A DNA stretch of 64,000 bases, taken from NCBI GenBank assembly GCA_043228905.1, contig JBHGNT010000007.1:12090001-12154000 (forward strand). The letters run 5' to 3'. Both the position numbers and the translations under genes were made by a program. The stretch comes from Azolla caroliniana. Taxonomy: Eukaryota; Polypodiophyta. The notes under the pieces were generated by a model. That model searched no databases and had not been told where the DNA came from. It was given only the letters and a program-made list of their open reading frames with translations. Below are positions 1 through 11,080 of the stretch, in pieces (position 1 is the stretch's first letter; every line of letters begins with the position of its first letter).

Positions 1-2
1 TT

Positions 3-2012
3 ACTAATCTTTTAAAAGGTTAAACGCGTAAGTCTACAAAACCTATTGTGTGGAATGCTACACTAGACCTCGCCTTTAAGGAACTCAAGGACCTGGTTTG
101 CAAGGCTCCTTCACTTCTTTTACCTGATCCTTCAAAACCTTTTGAGGTTGAAATTGATGCAAGCGATTATGCTATAGGTGCTGTCTTGTATCAAGATGGT
201 AAACCAATAGCATTCGAGAGTATAAAACTTGATTCTGCTCAATGTCGGTATACCGTTCAAGAAAAGGAATTATTTGCAGTTATACATGCGCTCAAAACAT
301 GGCGCCATTATCTTTATGGAAATCGCTTTGTGGTAACTACGGACCACGAGTCCTTGAAATATTTTTGTGACCAACAAGACCTGAAAGGTCGTAAGGCACG
401 ATGGGCTGATCTCATCCAGGACTTTGATTTTTCCATACGATATCGTAAAGGTTCCATGAACACTGTCGCTGATGCATTAAGTCGCATCCGTGAAGTTAAC
501 ATGCTTAGCTTCATTGAAATAACATCAGATCTTTATGATCACCTTCGAGGAAAGTATCCTGATGACAGTTATTTTGCAAAATACTGGGCAAGAGTTGAGT
601 CTGGAACAGACACCACCACATCCTCGAAGGAATACTTCCACATTGCTAACGGTTTGCTCTACCGTAATGGGAAGGTTTGTGTTCCAGATTTATCCGAGGT
701 CAAAAAGAGGCTTTTTGAATGCCATGATGCACCCTCAGTAGGGCACCTTGGAATACATCGTACACTCATTCTCATCTCCACTCAATTTTATTGGCCTAAG
801 ATGCGTCCTGACATACATAGCTATGTGACTAAATGTCACCAGTGTCAGGTTAACAAAGCCGAACGACTTAAAGCCGCAAGACTTTTACATCCCTTGGGCA
901 TTCCCAATAATAAGTGGGAAAGTATATCCATGGATTTTATTGTTAGCCTTCCTCTCACCCAAAAAGGTCATGATGCCATCTGGGTTGTCGTTGATCGACT
1001 AACTAAAATGGCCAGATTTATTGCTACTAAAACCACGGTAACAGCTCCTGAATTGGCTTACCAATTCGTTGATGAATTGTTTCGTTTTTATGGGTTACCG
1101 ATGGATATTGTGAGTGATCGAGATCCAAAGTTTACTAGTGACTTCTAGAAGCAAGTCTTTAAGAAGTTAGAAACTACGTTGAGCATGAGCTCCACAGATC
1201 ATCCTCAATCCGATGGACAGATAGAACGAGCAAATCAAATTATTGAGGACATGCTTCGAGCATACGTTGGTGCAAAACCAACAAAATGGGAACGTTATCT
1301 CCCAATTTTGGAGTTTGCTTATAACAGCTCCAAGCATACGTCGACGGGATATATTCCTTTTATGTTGATGTATGGTTTTCAGCCACAAGCCCCGATTGAT
1401 GTTAATATACATCATGATGAGTTGCGAAGTACACAAAACTTTCTTCAGGATATGCAAGATATGTTGCATATTGCACGAGATAATATAAAAACAGCTCAAG
1501 ATAGAGCGCGTTTTTATGCCGATCATCATAGGCAACCTCATGTATTAAACCCTGGACAGAAGGTATTTTTACGTGTACCTCACAATTCTAAGACATTGTC
1601 TACGGGTAAGTGCGCTAAGTTAGCCCCACGGTTTTGTGGACCTTTTACAGTCCTCAAACGCATTGGGTCATCAGCCTATCGTCTTGCTCTTCCCGATGGT
1701 GTTGGAATTCATCCAGTCTTCCATGTGAGTCGTCTAAAAGAACTTCTAGGTTCTGGCGACAATACAGTTACAACTGAAACTCTGGTTACTTTTGAAGAAT
1801 TATCTTCTAAACCACATGTACCAGAAAGAATTCTCGATGTTAAAACAAAAACATTACGTACTAAAGAAATCCGAGAATTTAAAATAAAATGGATGGATAA
1901 ATCAATAAAAGATGCCACATGGGAACGCGAAAATACTCTTAGAACTAACTTCCCTAACTTTCCATTGCAAGAGTGCAATGTTTTAAAGAGGGGGAGTATG
2001 TTACGAGCATGA
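3..2012 (+). pseudogene. Chromovirus-1 (Ty3/gypsy) pol, 3' half: RNase H, integrase, chromodomain
   Basis: This frame encodes the end of a gypsy polyprotein. RNase H lies at about 120-480 (FEVEIDASDYAIGAVL, TTDHESLKYF, ADALSR). The integrase zinc-binding region is at 720-870 (H...H, then CHQCQ), the catalytic core at 910-1350 (SMDFIVSLP, VSDRDPKFTS, HPQSDGQIERAN), the GPY/F-like region at 1560-1720, and a chromodomain at about 1800-1965 (ERILDV, IKWMDKSIKDATWE). The chromodomain places it among chromoviruses. The frame is broken by TAA at 21-23 and TAG at 1146-1148. The latter falls where the family has a conserved Trp (DFWK), so a TGG to TAG change is inferred. Otherwise the frame stays open for over 1.9 kb. 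The element's 5' part lies left of the window. Confidence 0.93.
1985..1998 (+). other. Polypurine tract of chromovirus-1
   Basis: AAAGAGGGGGAGTA lies directly before the TG that opens the LTR. This is the expected site for plus-strand priming. It overlaps the end of the pol frame. Confidence 0.8.
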
Positions 2013-2335
2013 CCATATAATATCCCGTGGTGAGAATTTACCGTAGTATTCTATACACGTGTGAGGGTTAAACGAGAGTGTAAAGAAGGGATCTTTTTTA
2101 CTACATCGAGACTCTGCTCTTGTGGTGGGTCAACTCTTGTAGTGAGCGCGCCAGTTCCAGGTACGACTCGACGCCACGGTGGTGGTATGGGACACCAATC
2201 GAGGCTTGAGTCCGTCTTGATCCCTTCGCTCGGGGGTGGTCGGGTGGATCGGCACCCTTCTTTCTCTTTCTCCTTTCTATCTATCATTACTTTATCCTTA
2301 TCTTAAGCTTACTTTAGTACCTAGATCTCTAATAA
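1999..2335 (+). repeat. 3' LTR of chromovirus-1
   Basis: The repeat opens with TGTTACGAGC immediately after the polypurine tract, and the pol stop codon (2010-2012) lies inside it. It ends in a pyrimidine-rich stretch before the minus-strand coding sequence of chromovirus-2 resumes. The right end is approximate because the 5' LTR is outside the window and no clear target-site duplication is visible. Confidence 0.65.
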
Positions 2336-3149
2336 TTTGCCAGATTCTCATCAATATATTCCCGCAAAGTCTCTAGCTCTACAGGGGAGAGATTATAAAT
2401 TGGACCCCATGGAGGTTCTTTCCCTAGTTGTAAGTCAATAGGGCAGTCGTATGGTTGATGCTCTGGCAATGTATTGGCCTTCACCTTATCAAAGACATCT
2501 GAGAACTCCTTGTATTTCTCTGGTAGTTTAATGTCTGCTTCAAGTGAAGTGTATGATGGAGTTGCTACTATTGTGAAGACGAACATGGGCTCGTTTGCCC
2601 CTTCCTCCCGCAACTGTCGTAAAGAGATGGTCGATAACTCTGGGGATCTATTATCACATGTAAGAGAGAGGGATGCGGGATTTGTGCTTTTTTCCCGGGT
2701 CTCCTCAATTGTTCTTTTCATCCAATCAATCTTCGGGTTATGGAGTTCAAACCAAGGGAGACCTAGAACTATTGGGTGTTCCGGACTACGAATAATGTTG
2801 AAAGAGATTATGCTTGCCAAATCACCAAGGACTATCCTAATTGGCTCAGACTCCTCGACTATATCTCCTGATGCTATGGGAGGTCCATCAATGACTCTTA
2901 CGGCCACTAGGCTGGGAAGCTTATTCAAGAGGGCGTTTTGTGACAAGGCAAATTCACGATCCATGAAACAAGAGTTGGCTCTAGAATCTAGGAGGGCAGA
3001 GGATAGGACTCAATGACATGTAGATGTGGTAAGCTTGACTTGTGCTGAAAAAACTCTACTCACTTGATTTGATGAAATGGAACCACGAGTAGGAACTAAC
3101 TCTAAATAGCTAGGATGGTCCAGCCAAATGGCTCCTATTTTGGCCGAAC
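2336..3149 (-). pseudogene. Chromovirus-2 protease and start of reverse transcriptase
   Basis: On the minus strand the retroviral-type aspartic protease region runs from about 3010 to 2700 (SCFMDREFA, then PIVLGLPWFELHNPKIDW), followed by the RT entry (LPEHQPYDCPIDLQ, GPIYNLSPVELETLREY). The frame stops at ENLANY beside the LTR of chromovirus-1, which suggests that chromovirus-1 inserted here and the rest of RT lies left of it. The protease active site, normally Asp-Ser-Gly, reads Asp-Ser-Arg at 2980-2988 (AGA, probably from GGA), so the enzyme should be inactive. The frame between protease and gag is broken. Confidence 0.88.
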
Positions 3150-4259
3150 TTACTCATTTAACACATCCTCTAATTGGCTCAAGACATCGAACCTATTCTC
3201 ATGCCATGGACTATAAGGCTTACTTATGTTATTAGTAGTAACAATGGAACTCGATGTGGGGTTTTCATGGGCACTTACTTGGTATACTTGACGCCTAGGT
3301 TTATGTGGACAATTTAGAGCTATATGTCCTAGACCGCCACAATACAGGCAGAGCTGATGCGCTCGACATCGTTGCTTCTCAGCATATGATAACGGCCCAC
3401 GTCGTTGTGTTGACTCTATTTCCATCAGAGTTGGGCCATCCCTTGTAATGGGTCTAGAAACTTGTGGAGGCGTTGCGACTACGGAAGCATAAGTCTGTTC
3501 AAGTTGGCAGCGTAACATTTGTTGGCGCTTAGAACGTCGCTCAAATAGGCGATTATCACATCGCACGGCTCGACTAATGGCTTCTGTAAGCGATTTTGGA
3601 TCTTCAAGGAAAGTAAGAAGAAGATCTTTGACATCATTTTGCAAACCTTGACAGAATTGATCTATTAAGGCCACCTCATCCCAAGGGATATCGCATGCCA
3701 AGAGACGGAAATCGGTTGCGTAAGCCGACGCGGGATGATCTCCGTGTCGAGGCCTTCAAATCTTGTTTATCGATGTCCCAGTGTTGTCGGTGTCTCTAAA
3801 ACTAGCTTGAAACTCTTTAAAAAATGCCTCGAAATCCTCCAACAATGGTGATTTCTTCACGAGAAGTGGTGCGAACCATGCTAACGATGTACCGCATACC
3901 AAAGTTCCCACTAATCCCACACGAGCAACGTCAATTGGATACCGATTGGGATGTCATTGAATAACCAGACGAACTTGATTCAAAAAGCCTCGAAATAAAG
4001 ACCTCGTACCATCAAACTTGGCGGGGAGGTTGATCTTTGCCTCTCTAGGGGACGCATGTTCTCATAATGACAATATAGTCGCCTCGAGTTGATGAACCCG
4101 CTGTGATAACTCTTCATACTGTTGAGCATTTTCAGTGCTCACTTGTTGTAGGTCTCCAAGTAGCCTTCGATTCTCATGCTCTAATGCCAAAAATTTATTC
4201 GTGAGCATGTCGAGCTCAGAAAGAACACGCATGTATTCTTGTTTGCTCACGGACTCCAT
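3150..4259 (-). pseudogene. Chromovirus-2 gag with CCHC zinc knuckle
   Basis: The gag starts on the minus strand with MESVSKQEYMRVLSELDML at 4259 and a heptad-like region through about 4062, predicted coiled coil. A long central part (about 3702-4061) is frame-broken. The C-terminal part is open again at 3701-3150 and carries one zinc knuckle at about 3309-3350 (CLYCGGLGHIALNC), which would bind RNA during packaging. The N-terminus closely resembles the start of chromovirus-E at 54343, so the two belong to one family. Confidence 0.87.
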
Positions 4260-4520
4260 AGCTTACGAGGGGAGAGGAGAAGGAAGAAGAGAACTTGTTA
4301 GTTGTGGAAGATGAAGAAATGAAAGATAAATTGGTTCAAATTGTCAAGACAGAGAGAGACAGAGAGAGAGAGAAAGAAAGAAGATAGAGAGATAATTGAA
4401 AAGGAATTATTATATTGAAGAGTAAATGGATTCCAAAGAGTAGGCAACAGAGTACTACAAAATGTCGTTGAACCAATTTAGGTTTGGGATGAGTGGTAGA
4501 TCCCGATTTATAAGTAATAG

Positions 4521-4655
4521 AGAACACTCTAGAATATTCTAGGTTATCCTAGAATGTAGAGTAATCTAGAATATCTCTAGAAGGTTCTAGTGTATAGAAC
4601 ACTCTAGAAAATTCTAGGTCATTCTAGAATGTAGAGTAATATAGAATATTCCTAT
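4521..4655. repeat. 75-bp tandem repeat rich in CTAGAA palindromes
   Basis: AGAACACTCTAGAA starts at 4521 and again at 4596. The units carry TTCTAG and CTAGAA dyads and lie in the U3 side of the chromovirus-2 LTR. A weaker version is present at 60355-60390 in the LTR of chromovirus-E. Confidence 0.75.
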
Positions 4656-4700
4656 GATATTAGATTTCATATTCTAAAAACTATACATACAAGAATGTTA

Positions 4701-4756
4701 ATACAATGGCTAAGGATTTGACATGTGTACAACAAGGTCGTGGGTTCAAATCCTTT
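4701..4756 (+). other. tRNA-like module in the chromovirus-2 LTR
   Basis: An A-box-like ATGGCTAAGGATTTG is followed about 30 nt later by GGTCGTGGGTTCAAATCC, a good B box / T arm. It lies at the outer edge of the LTR and is antisense to the element. It lacks a convincing acceptor stem, so it is not called a tRNA gene. Confidence 0.5.
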
Positions 4757-4763
4757 CGAGGCA

Positions 4764-5892
4764 TGATGTGAGTGTTATCATGATAGCGCCGACCCGAACG
4801 GAGGAAACAGAAGGTGGCTCGAGCCGGACTAGGTTTCGACCCCGGCAAAGGTCGTATCAACAAACGGCGAGACTGGAAAAAAGTGGGGCCATCAATAGTT
4901 GGATTGGCTGCGGAGATAAGGGTTGCGTTGGCTCCGACCCGGACGGATGAAACGAGAAGGTGGCTCGAGTCGGGCCAGGTTCTGACCACTGTGGTTGCGG
5001 GACCATCTGGGGGCGCGGCTCTAGAGGAGCTGATGAAGATGGTACACGATCTCCAAATCGGTCAGTTGACCAAAGGTGTATATAGTGTGATGTTGTTGGC
5101 CACATCCGAAGAGACTGCGTCAACTTCGACGAAGCCCTTAGGAGGAACATGGTATACATTTCGAATGATAGGGTGCATGCGAGCGACACGCGAAGGCCGC
5201 TCGAAGTAAACACCGGATGAGGTGGCATGAAGAGGACATTGGAGGAGGCAACGATGCGTCATGTCGAGGCCATTCACTACTCGGCCTCGGTTGGCATCAA
5301 TGTGGGCAGAGAGAAAGCCACTGACTTTGGGGCTGACTCCGGATTTTGGTCGGTAGTACTAGAGGGATTCCACGGAAAGAAGGTCAAGAAGGAGGAAGTC
5401 AATTGTGCAAAGAGCCAGGTTCACGAAGTAACCGGATGGAGCGATCCGGTTGAGGAAAAGACCGACTTCGTATTAGGTTCTGGTTAACGACAAGCTGGCC
5501 GGAAAGACTGGAGGGGCAGGCCCTTCGGTGATGTACGACACCCGGAGCAGACCCAGGAGGAGTGATTTCCAAGATGAACCTACGGAAGGTCCTGAAGGAG
5601 CGAATCCTCGATAGTCGCGTGGAACTCACGCTGCGGGAAGTGGTGGGAGTAGAAAAGAAAGAGTTCCATGATGGCATTGTCGATCTCGTAAAGAATAAAT
5701 GGCTAGCGACAGAGCCAGAACTGAAAAAACCGGTAGAAGTAAGGCGGCACTCCTCGATGAGGTGGCTATGGAAGATGCGTTTACCGATAGCCACTACGTT
5801 AGGCCGCATTGGACGAGGGCGACAATGGAGACCCCGGTTTGGATTGGGGATGGTTGGGAAAGATGTCCCTCTAGATGGGAAGAGAAGTACCG
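4764..5892 (+). pseudogene. Gypsy-B gag, decayed
   Basis: Several frames here align by eye with the gag of gypsy-C on the opposite strand at 28295-29932. Matching landmarks are KRRDWKK near 4860, LEELMKMVHDLQI near 5025, a stretch ending SGFW at 5227-5345, HEVTGWSDPV near 5425, and LRKVLKERILDSRVELTLRE at 5580-5637. Frameshifts separate these blocks. A segment is duplicated: about 4786-4850 recurs at 4930-4990, 145 bp apart (CCGACCCG.ACGGA, AGAAGGTGGCTCGAG). The gag N-terminus lies left of chromovirus-2, outside the window, and copia-A begins at 5893. Confidence 0.75.
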
Positions 5893-6164
5893 TGTTGGTG
5901 AGTATCTCGATCGAGACTGAAACCGAAATCAAAACCGAAAACCAAAATCGTTTCGGAAGACTATAATTGTAAATAGTCTAAAATGCCCCTTGTGGGCTAT
6001 ACTTGTAAATAGCCAGAAAGTTTCTTTTGTTTATAAGAAACTAGGGCAAACTTTAGTAAGTGTAGTTGATCATTATTGTAAAGTGAGAACGAGGTACTTG
6101 CCTCTATAACCATGAGTGAGAGAGTGAGAGTGTAACTTTGTGGCTGTCTGTCAGACGAAGGAGA
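5893..6164 (+). repeat. Copia-A 5' LTR, first part
   Basis: It opens with TGTTGGTGAG at the end of gypsy-B gag and is interrupted by element alpha at GGAGA. The remainder resumes at 9156. It contains repeated blocks with TTGTAAATAG, shared with the inverted LTRs near 18160 and 18450. Confidence 0.7.
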
Positions 6165-6672
6165 TGTTACCCCGTACGAGATGTACGAAGAGTCAAGTGT
6201 GATGATCGAGGGTCGAATGTTATCATGATGTTGTTGTGTATGTGTAGGAGGCATAAATGTAATTGTGAGTCGATACGTATGTGAACACATGCACAAGTGT
6301 GTGCATGTGGATGGATACGAGGTGTGAGTGAGTGTCCAGTATGAATGCTCGAGGGGGCCTACACCCCTATGTATCTACCCCCTCTTGTACTATTTAACCC
6401 CTTATGGGGAATGAATGAAACATGAATGAACATTTCTCTCTAATCTCTCTCTTTGTCACCTTTTCTCTTCTCTCTCCCTCTCTCACGTTGAACCCCCTTG
6501 GGAGGGGGGTGGAGCCATTCTAGGCACCACCCTCCACCCCACAATGCTTCTCTATATGATCTCTCTCACCATCATACTCTCCATCACCATGTCTATCTTC
6601 ATTACCAATCATCATAGTTATCATTCATCATCGTCGTCGTCGTCCTTAACCCTAACTCTAAAACGTACAACA
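6165..6672 (+). repeat. Alpha 5' LTR
   Basis: The LTR has a TATA-like CTATTTAA, a CCCC-TTAT-GGGG dyad, a CT-rich tract, and near its end the block GGAGCCATTCTAGG followed by TAACCCTAA-type telomere-like sequence. It ends ACGTACAACA. The next bases, CCTTTTGGCGACC, are a candidate primer-binding site. Confidence 0.85.
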
Positions 6673-8654
6673 CCTTTTGGCGACCACTAAGGCGACCCCC
6701 CTTTGGAGACGGAGTCGAAGAATGATATGTGGCGATGCAAGTCAATAACGACAAAATATGCAAGAAATGGTGATGGTGATTGAAAGTCGTCGAGGAATGC
6801 AACAGGGTGATGTTGTGCGCAAGGAAGATGAAGAATGTTACGTGGTGATGATCTGCAAGAAATGGAATCGACAACAATATGCAAAAAATGGCGACCATGA
6901 TGTGCATGAGAAGCAAGAAATGACAGATTGATTATCCATGCCATGATTCTGATACAAATTAATGTCTATACAAGTGTATTTTGTTTGACATGTGATTGGT
7001 CTTTTTGGCGTGGATCTGATCGCAAAGAAAGAAGAAAAAAGCAAGGTAGAAATAAAGCCTATGATCTATGCGAGACCCAACCACCACATGTTGTATCTTC
7101 CAAAGATGCGAGAGTGCATTTCTATCCACATATGACCAGACACACATGGCCAGAAAGAAAATGACTGGACCAAAGGGAATTGTTGGAACAAAGATGGAGA
7201 AGGCAATTAAGAAAGCGAAAGAAATACAAACAGACGCAGAAAGACACGACTAGTCAGATGGCCGGGAACAAGGAACCAGAAGTACAACCAAATGGGCAGA
7301 ACTCGCCGGAATGGCCGGAGTGACCGGACAACGGGCAAGAGTGGCCGGAGTGACCGGATAGCAGCCGAAGTGTCTAATTGGCCGGACAACAGTCGGAGCG
7401 ACCGTAGAGAGGTCAGAATGGCCGAATAACGGCCAAACAGCGGCTGAAGAGCAACCGGGCAACAGTCTGAGCGGTTGGAGAGCGGTCGGAAGGGATGGAA
7501 ACCAGTCGGAATAACCTGATGTAGACAGGCAGCCGAGACGACAGACCGGATGCATGACCGAAAGACGACGGACAACAACCAAACTGACTACCGGAAAACC
7601 GACAGGAACGAGCCGGACTAAGATGGCTCGAAGGCTAGAACACCGACAGAGATGGAGGAGAGGCCGGAGAGCGACCTAAGAGTGGTCGTAGTGCCGAACA
7701 ACGCTAGAACGGAGGCGGCTGGACCAGACGACGCCGGACAACGACGAAGATGGAGACGGACAAACAACGGGATGACGGCAATGGCAATGGCAACGGCAAC
7801 GTACAAAGAGTGACAGAGATGACAATCGAAATGTACAGCCATGCCAATGGCAACGGCAACGGCAACGACCAGACAATGGGACATTGACACCAAAAAGCGA
7901 CGTAGCCGGAAACAGAGCCGCCGAAAAGCGAAGGAGACAATGACAACGACGGAGAGCAGGTCGACGAGCGGAGGAAGAAATGGCTCGAAACGACACAGAA
8001 GAAGAAGAAGAAGAAATAGAGGGGAGAAAGAGATAACAAGATGAGCATGAACTAAGACAAATAGACAGAGATAAAATAGATTGGAAGAGGATGAAGAGGA
8101 AGATAGAAGACTTTCTCTTGAAGAGAAGAAAGCTAACGAATCGCAAGAAGGCGGGAAGAAGAGAAAGATGCAGACAACGGCAAGAGAGAAACGTAAGAAG
8201 CAAAGAAGAAGACAAACACAAAAGCAAAACGACCTAAAAGCAAAACTCAAATCATAACAAAACCAAATAGAAATACGAGAGAGAGGGAAAAAAGGAGATG
8301 AGGGCATCCATGAAATTTTAAAAACATGAGGGTACAATATAACATTTTAAAAAACAAGAGGGCACCACCAAAATTTTGAAAATCCCCAACACTACTCACA
8401 CACACTCAAAACAAAGGAAGAACATACATACACACGACATGATTTTGGACCCATGAAGAAGTTCGTAAGCCGACAAAACGAGAATGTTCGTGTCGCGGAA
8501 AGATTTGCTGACTGACAAAGATGTTCGAGTCAAGCACTCCGATCGAGGGAGTCAATCGTTGAAAGGACCGATGGAAGTTCCGGTCAAAGAAATATCATCA
8601 TCAAGGCATGTGGGATCAACGTGCAAGGCACTTTCCCACGGGCGTGCCATATTG
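6673..8654 (+). other. Alpha internal region, no recognisable gene
   Basis: The plus strand is strongly purine-rich from about 7000. It has degenerate GGCCGGA / GACCGG motifs at 7258-7740 and GGCAATGGCAACGGCAAC blocks at 7785-7800 and 7845-7870. The long antisense frames (up to 239 codons at 7618-8337) are low-complexity Ser/Leu/Phe products of this bias. At 8300-8390 are short repeats of the AAATTTT-AAAA-GAGGG type, shared with beta and gamma. I see no gag, pol or host gene. Confidence 0.7.
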
Positions 8655-9150
8655 TGTTACCCCGTACGAGATGTACGAAGAGTCAAGTGTGATTATCGAG
8701 GGTCAAATGTTATCATGATGTTGTTGTGTATGTGCAGGAGGCATAAATGCAATTGTGAGTCGATACGTATGTGAACACATGCACAAGTGTGTGCAGGATG
8801 GATACAAGGAGGTGTGAGTGAGTGTCTAGTATGAATGCTCGAGGGGGCCTAGACCCCTATGTATCTACCCCCTCTTGTACTATTTAACCCCTTATGGGGA
8901 ATGAATGAAACATGAATGAACATTTCTCTCTAATCTCTCTCTTTGTCACCTTTTCTCTTCTCTCCCTCTCTCACGTTGAACCCCCTTGGGAGGGGGGTGG
9001 AGCCATTCTAGGCACCGCCCCGCAATGCTTCTCTATATGATCTCTCTCACCATCATACTCTCCATCACCATGTCTATCTTCATTACCAATCATCATAGTT
9101 ATCATTCATCATCGTCGTCGTCGTTAACCCTAACCCTAAAACGTACAACA
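8655..9150 (+). repeat. Alpha 3' LTR
   Basis: This is a near copy of 6165-6672 with scattered, mostly transition differences and a shorter hairpin arm (CACCGCCCCGC). It is followed by GGAGA, the right target-site duplication. No purine tract precedes it; instead GTGCAAGGCAC and GGCGTGCCAT do, as in beta. Confidence 0.87.
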
Positions 9151-9155
9151 GGAGA

Positions 9156-9377
9156 ACTCGAGGTCTTTGCCTCCGAGTTCCATATTTGTACTTCCTCTCT
9201 ACCATAGTGATAAGTTTTCTCAGGGTTTGTAGAAGCCCGTGGTTTTTCCCATTTCGGGTTGTCCACGTAAAATATCGGCGTCTCTGTGTGTTCACGATTT
9301 TTTGTCTGACTGCTAATTCTTGGTTTCTGTACACAAATACAAATGTGTAACCAGTTGTGGCCGATCGTTTCCTAACA
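9156..9377 (+). repeat. Copia-A 5' LTR, second part
   Basis: LTR sequence resumes after the alpha insertion and ends CCTAACA just before the primer-binding site. Joined in order with 5893-6164 it gives an LTR of about 490 bp, a normal copia size. Confidence 0.78.
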
Positions 9378-9380
9378 AAG

Positions 9381-9392
9381 TGGTATCAAAGC
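9381..9392 (+). other. Copia-A primer-binding site
   Basis: TGGTATCAAAGC lies three bases after the LTR end. It is complementary to the 3' end of initiator tRNA-Met apart from one base (the plant consensus is TGGTATCAGAGC). Confidence 0.85.
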
Positions 9393-9393
9393 A

Positions 9394-10224
9394 ATGGAAG
9401 ACTCGCTCGGCAGCATGTTTAACCTAACCAGATCCAACTACTCAATGTGGAAGTCGAACATGAGAGACATGCTCGGGTGTAAAGACCTCTGGTTGCCGGT
9501 GCAGTTCGGAGATAATAGACCAGAGAAGATTGATGCAGCGACTTGGGAAGTGTTGGATCTGAAGGCGGTCACATATATAAGGTATTTTATAGACATCAGT
9601 CTATACAACACCTTCGGCGAAGAAACGGAAGCAGATGTCCTATAGAAGAAGATCGTCGTCATGTTCGAAAACAAGAACGACGTGAACCGAGTCTCAGTAT
9701 TTCAAAAAATCGTGAGGCTCTGGTATCAGGATGGCTCCAGTATGGCGGAGCACCTCAATGCCTTCCAAAGACTGATGAACCAAACTACCTCTCTAGAAGT
9801 ACCTCTGGCCGACGAGGTATTAGCACTGTTCTTGATGGGATCCCTTCTGGACAATTGGGAAATGTTGGTTGTCATGGTGGGCAACGTGGGACCGGAAGAG
9901 AAACACCTATCCCTAGTGCAGGTGAAGTCAAGCTTGCTAAACGAAGAAGATGGCCGGAAGGACCGAGAGTCCAATACTGACCAGAAGGCCTTAGTCATGG
10001 AAGGTGACATGATTCAGGGAAGAGGTCGAAATCGAAGTCCCCAGAACCACGATAAATCGGGGCCCAGGTCCAAGTCGAGGGGGAGACCCACGTGCTTCTA
10101 TTGTGGGAAGCTGGGGCAGTTCCAGAAAAACTGTCGACACTTTCAAAAGGAGAAAGAGGAAGCTGATGGTAGAGCTGAAGAAAATTTCGGACAGGAAGAA
10201 CACCTCAGCAATTGTTGGAAGTGA
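9394..10224 (+). pseudogene. Copia-A gag
   Basis: The frame starts with MEDSLGSMFNLTRSNYSMWK two bases after the primer-binding site, a typical copia gag opening. It runs through the capsid-like region (WYQDGSSMAEHLNAFQRLMN, DEVLALFLMGSLLDNW) to a zinc knuckle at 10093-10134. The knuckle reads CFYCGKLGQFQKNC, so the zinc-binding His is replaced by Gln (CAG at 10117-10119). One in-frame TAG lies at 9643-9645, in the position of a Trp. A frameshift near 10170-10220 separates gag from protease; the family normally has one continuous frame. Confidence 0.92.
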
Positions 10225-11080
10225 GGAGGAGTTGTTGCTCATTACTGAGCAAAACGAAGTGAATCTCGTAGGCGAAGAATCAACATGGGTGGTCGATTCG
10301 GGTGCGTCGTTTCACCTAACCCCTGACCGAAAGTGTTTCTCATCCTACAAAGCCAGAGATCTCAGATCTGTAAAGATGGGAAATGAAGGAGCATGCCGAA
10401 TCGTTGCCATTGGAGATGTGTGTTTGGAAACCTCAACAAAGTGCTGACTCATGTTGAGAGATGTACGACACGTTCCAAAGATTCAATTGAGCCTAATATC
10501 AGTCAGTCGACTAGATGATGAAGGCTACACGGGTAGCATCCAGAATGGTGTCATGAAGTTCAGCCAAGGAAGCCTGATCATGGCTTGACCTCGGAAGACC
10601 ACACACTGTACATAATGAATGGGGAAGCAAACGTGGTAGCTGATACAGTTGGTGAACTGTGGCACAGGAGGTTGTGCCATATGAGATAGAAGGGGATGCA
10701 AAAGCTTGCCGAGGACAACCTCATTCCTGAGGTGAAGAACGTGCAACTTGAGAAGTGCACAGATTGCTTGGCTGGAAAGCAGAATCAAACATCCTTCTGA
10801 ACGAGGCCCCCAATGAGGAAGAAAATACCGCTGGAACTCGTACATATAGACGTATGCTTTGTGGACACGAAGTCGCATGGTGGCTCATAATATTTCATTA
10901 CCTTCATTGATGACTGTGCCAGAAGTTGTGGGCTTCCGTGGTGAAGAAGGAAGGATAAAGTGTTATCCGTCTTCAAAGAGTTCCAAGAGAGGGCTGAGAG
11001 AGAGACTTGCCAAAAACTAAAGGCAGTTCAAGCGGAAAATGGCGGAGAGTACCGTGAACCGTTCGAGGAATATTGCTGAA
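10225..11080 (+). pseudogene. Copia-A protease and first part of integrase
   Basis: The aspartic protease active site is visible as STWVVDSGASFHLTP with Asp-Ser-Gly at 10295-10303. It is followed by the pre-integrase zinc region (GELWHRRLCHM near 10650; KCTDCLAGKQ near 10756) and the start of the integrase core (LELVHIDVCFVDTKSHGG, then VQAENGGEYREPFEEYC). Stops are scattered through it, including TGA at 10445-10447. Element beta is inserted at 11081, inside a Cys-Arg codon pair, and the integrase resumes at 13640. Confidence 0.88.

Larger units (their letters stand above)
4342..4763 (-). repeat. 5' LTR of chromovirus-2
   Basis: On the plus strand this runs from TGTCAAGAC to CGAGGCA. It resembles the LTR of chromovirus-E in layout: a GA-rich part, then CTAGAA-rich A+T DNA, then a tRNA-like module at the outer end. 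After it, gag sequence of gypsy-B appears, so chromovirus-2 probably sits inside gypsy-B. No target-site duplication can be checked because the partner LTR is outside the window. Confidence 0.65.
6165..9150 (+). mobile_element. Alpha, non-autonomous LTR retrotransposon
   Basis: Two direct LTRs (6165-6672 and 8655-9150), both TGTTACCCC to ACGTACAACA, flank about 2 kb with no gag or pol. The 5-bp duplication GGAGA is at 6160-6164 and 9151-9155, so the insertion into the copia-A LTR is clean. It shares LTR hairpins and 3' internal repeats with beta and gamma and would have to be mobilised in trans. Confidence 0.88.

Noticed and set aside
7618-8337. 239-codon minus-strand frame with hydrophobic stretches
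   Set aside because: Low-complexity antisense of a purine-rich strand in element alpha; two other frames there are equally open.
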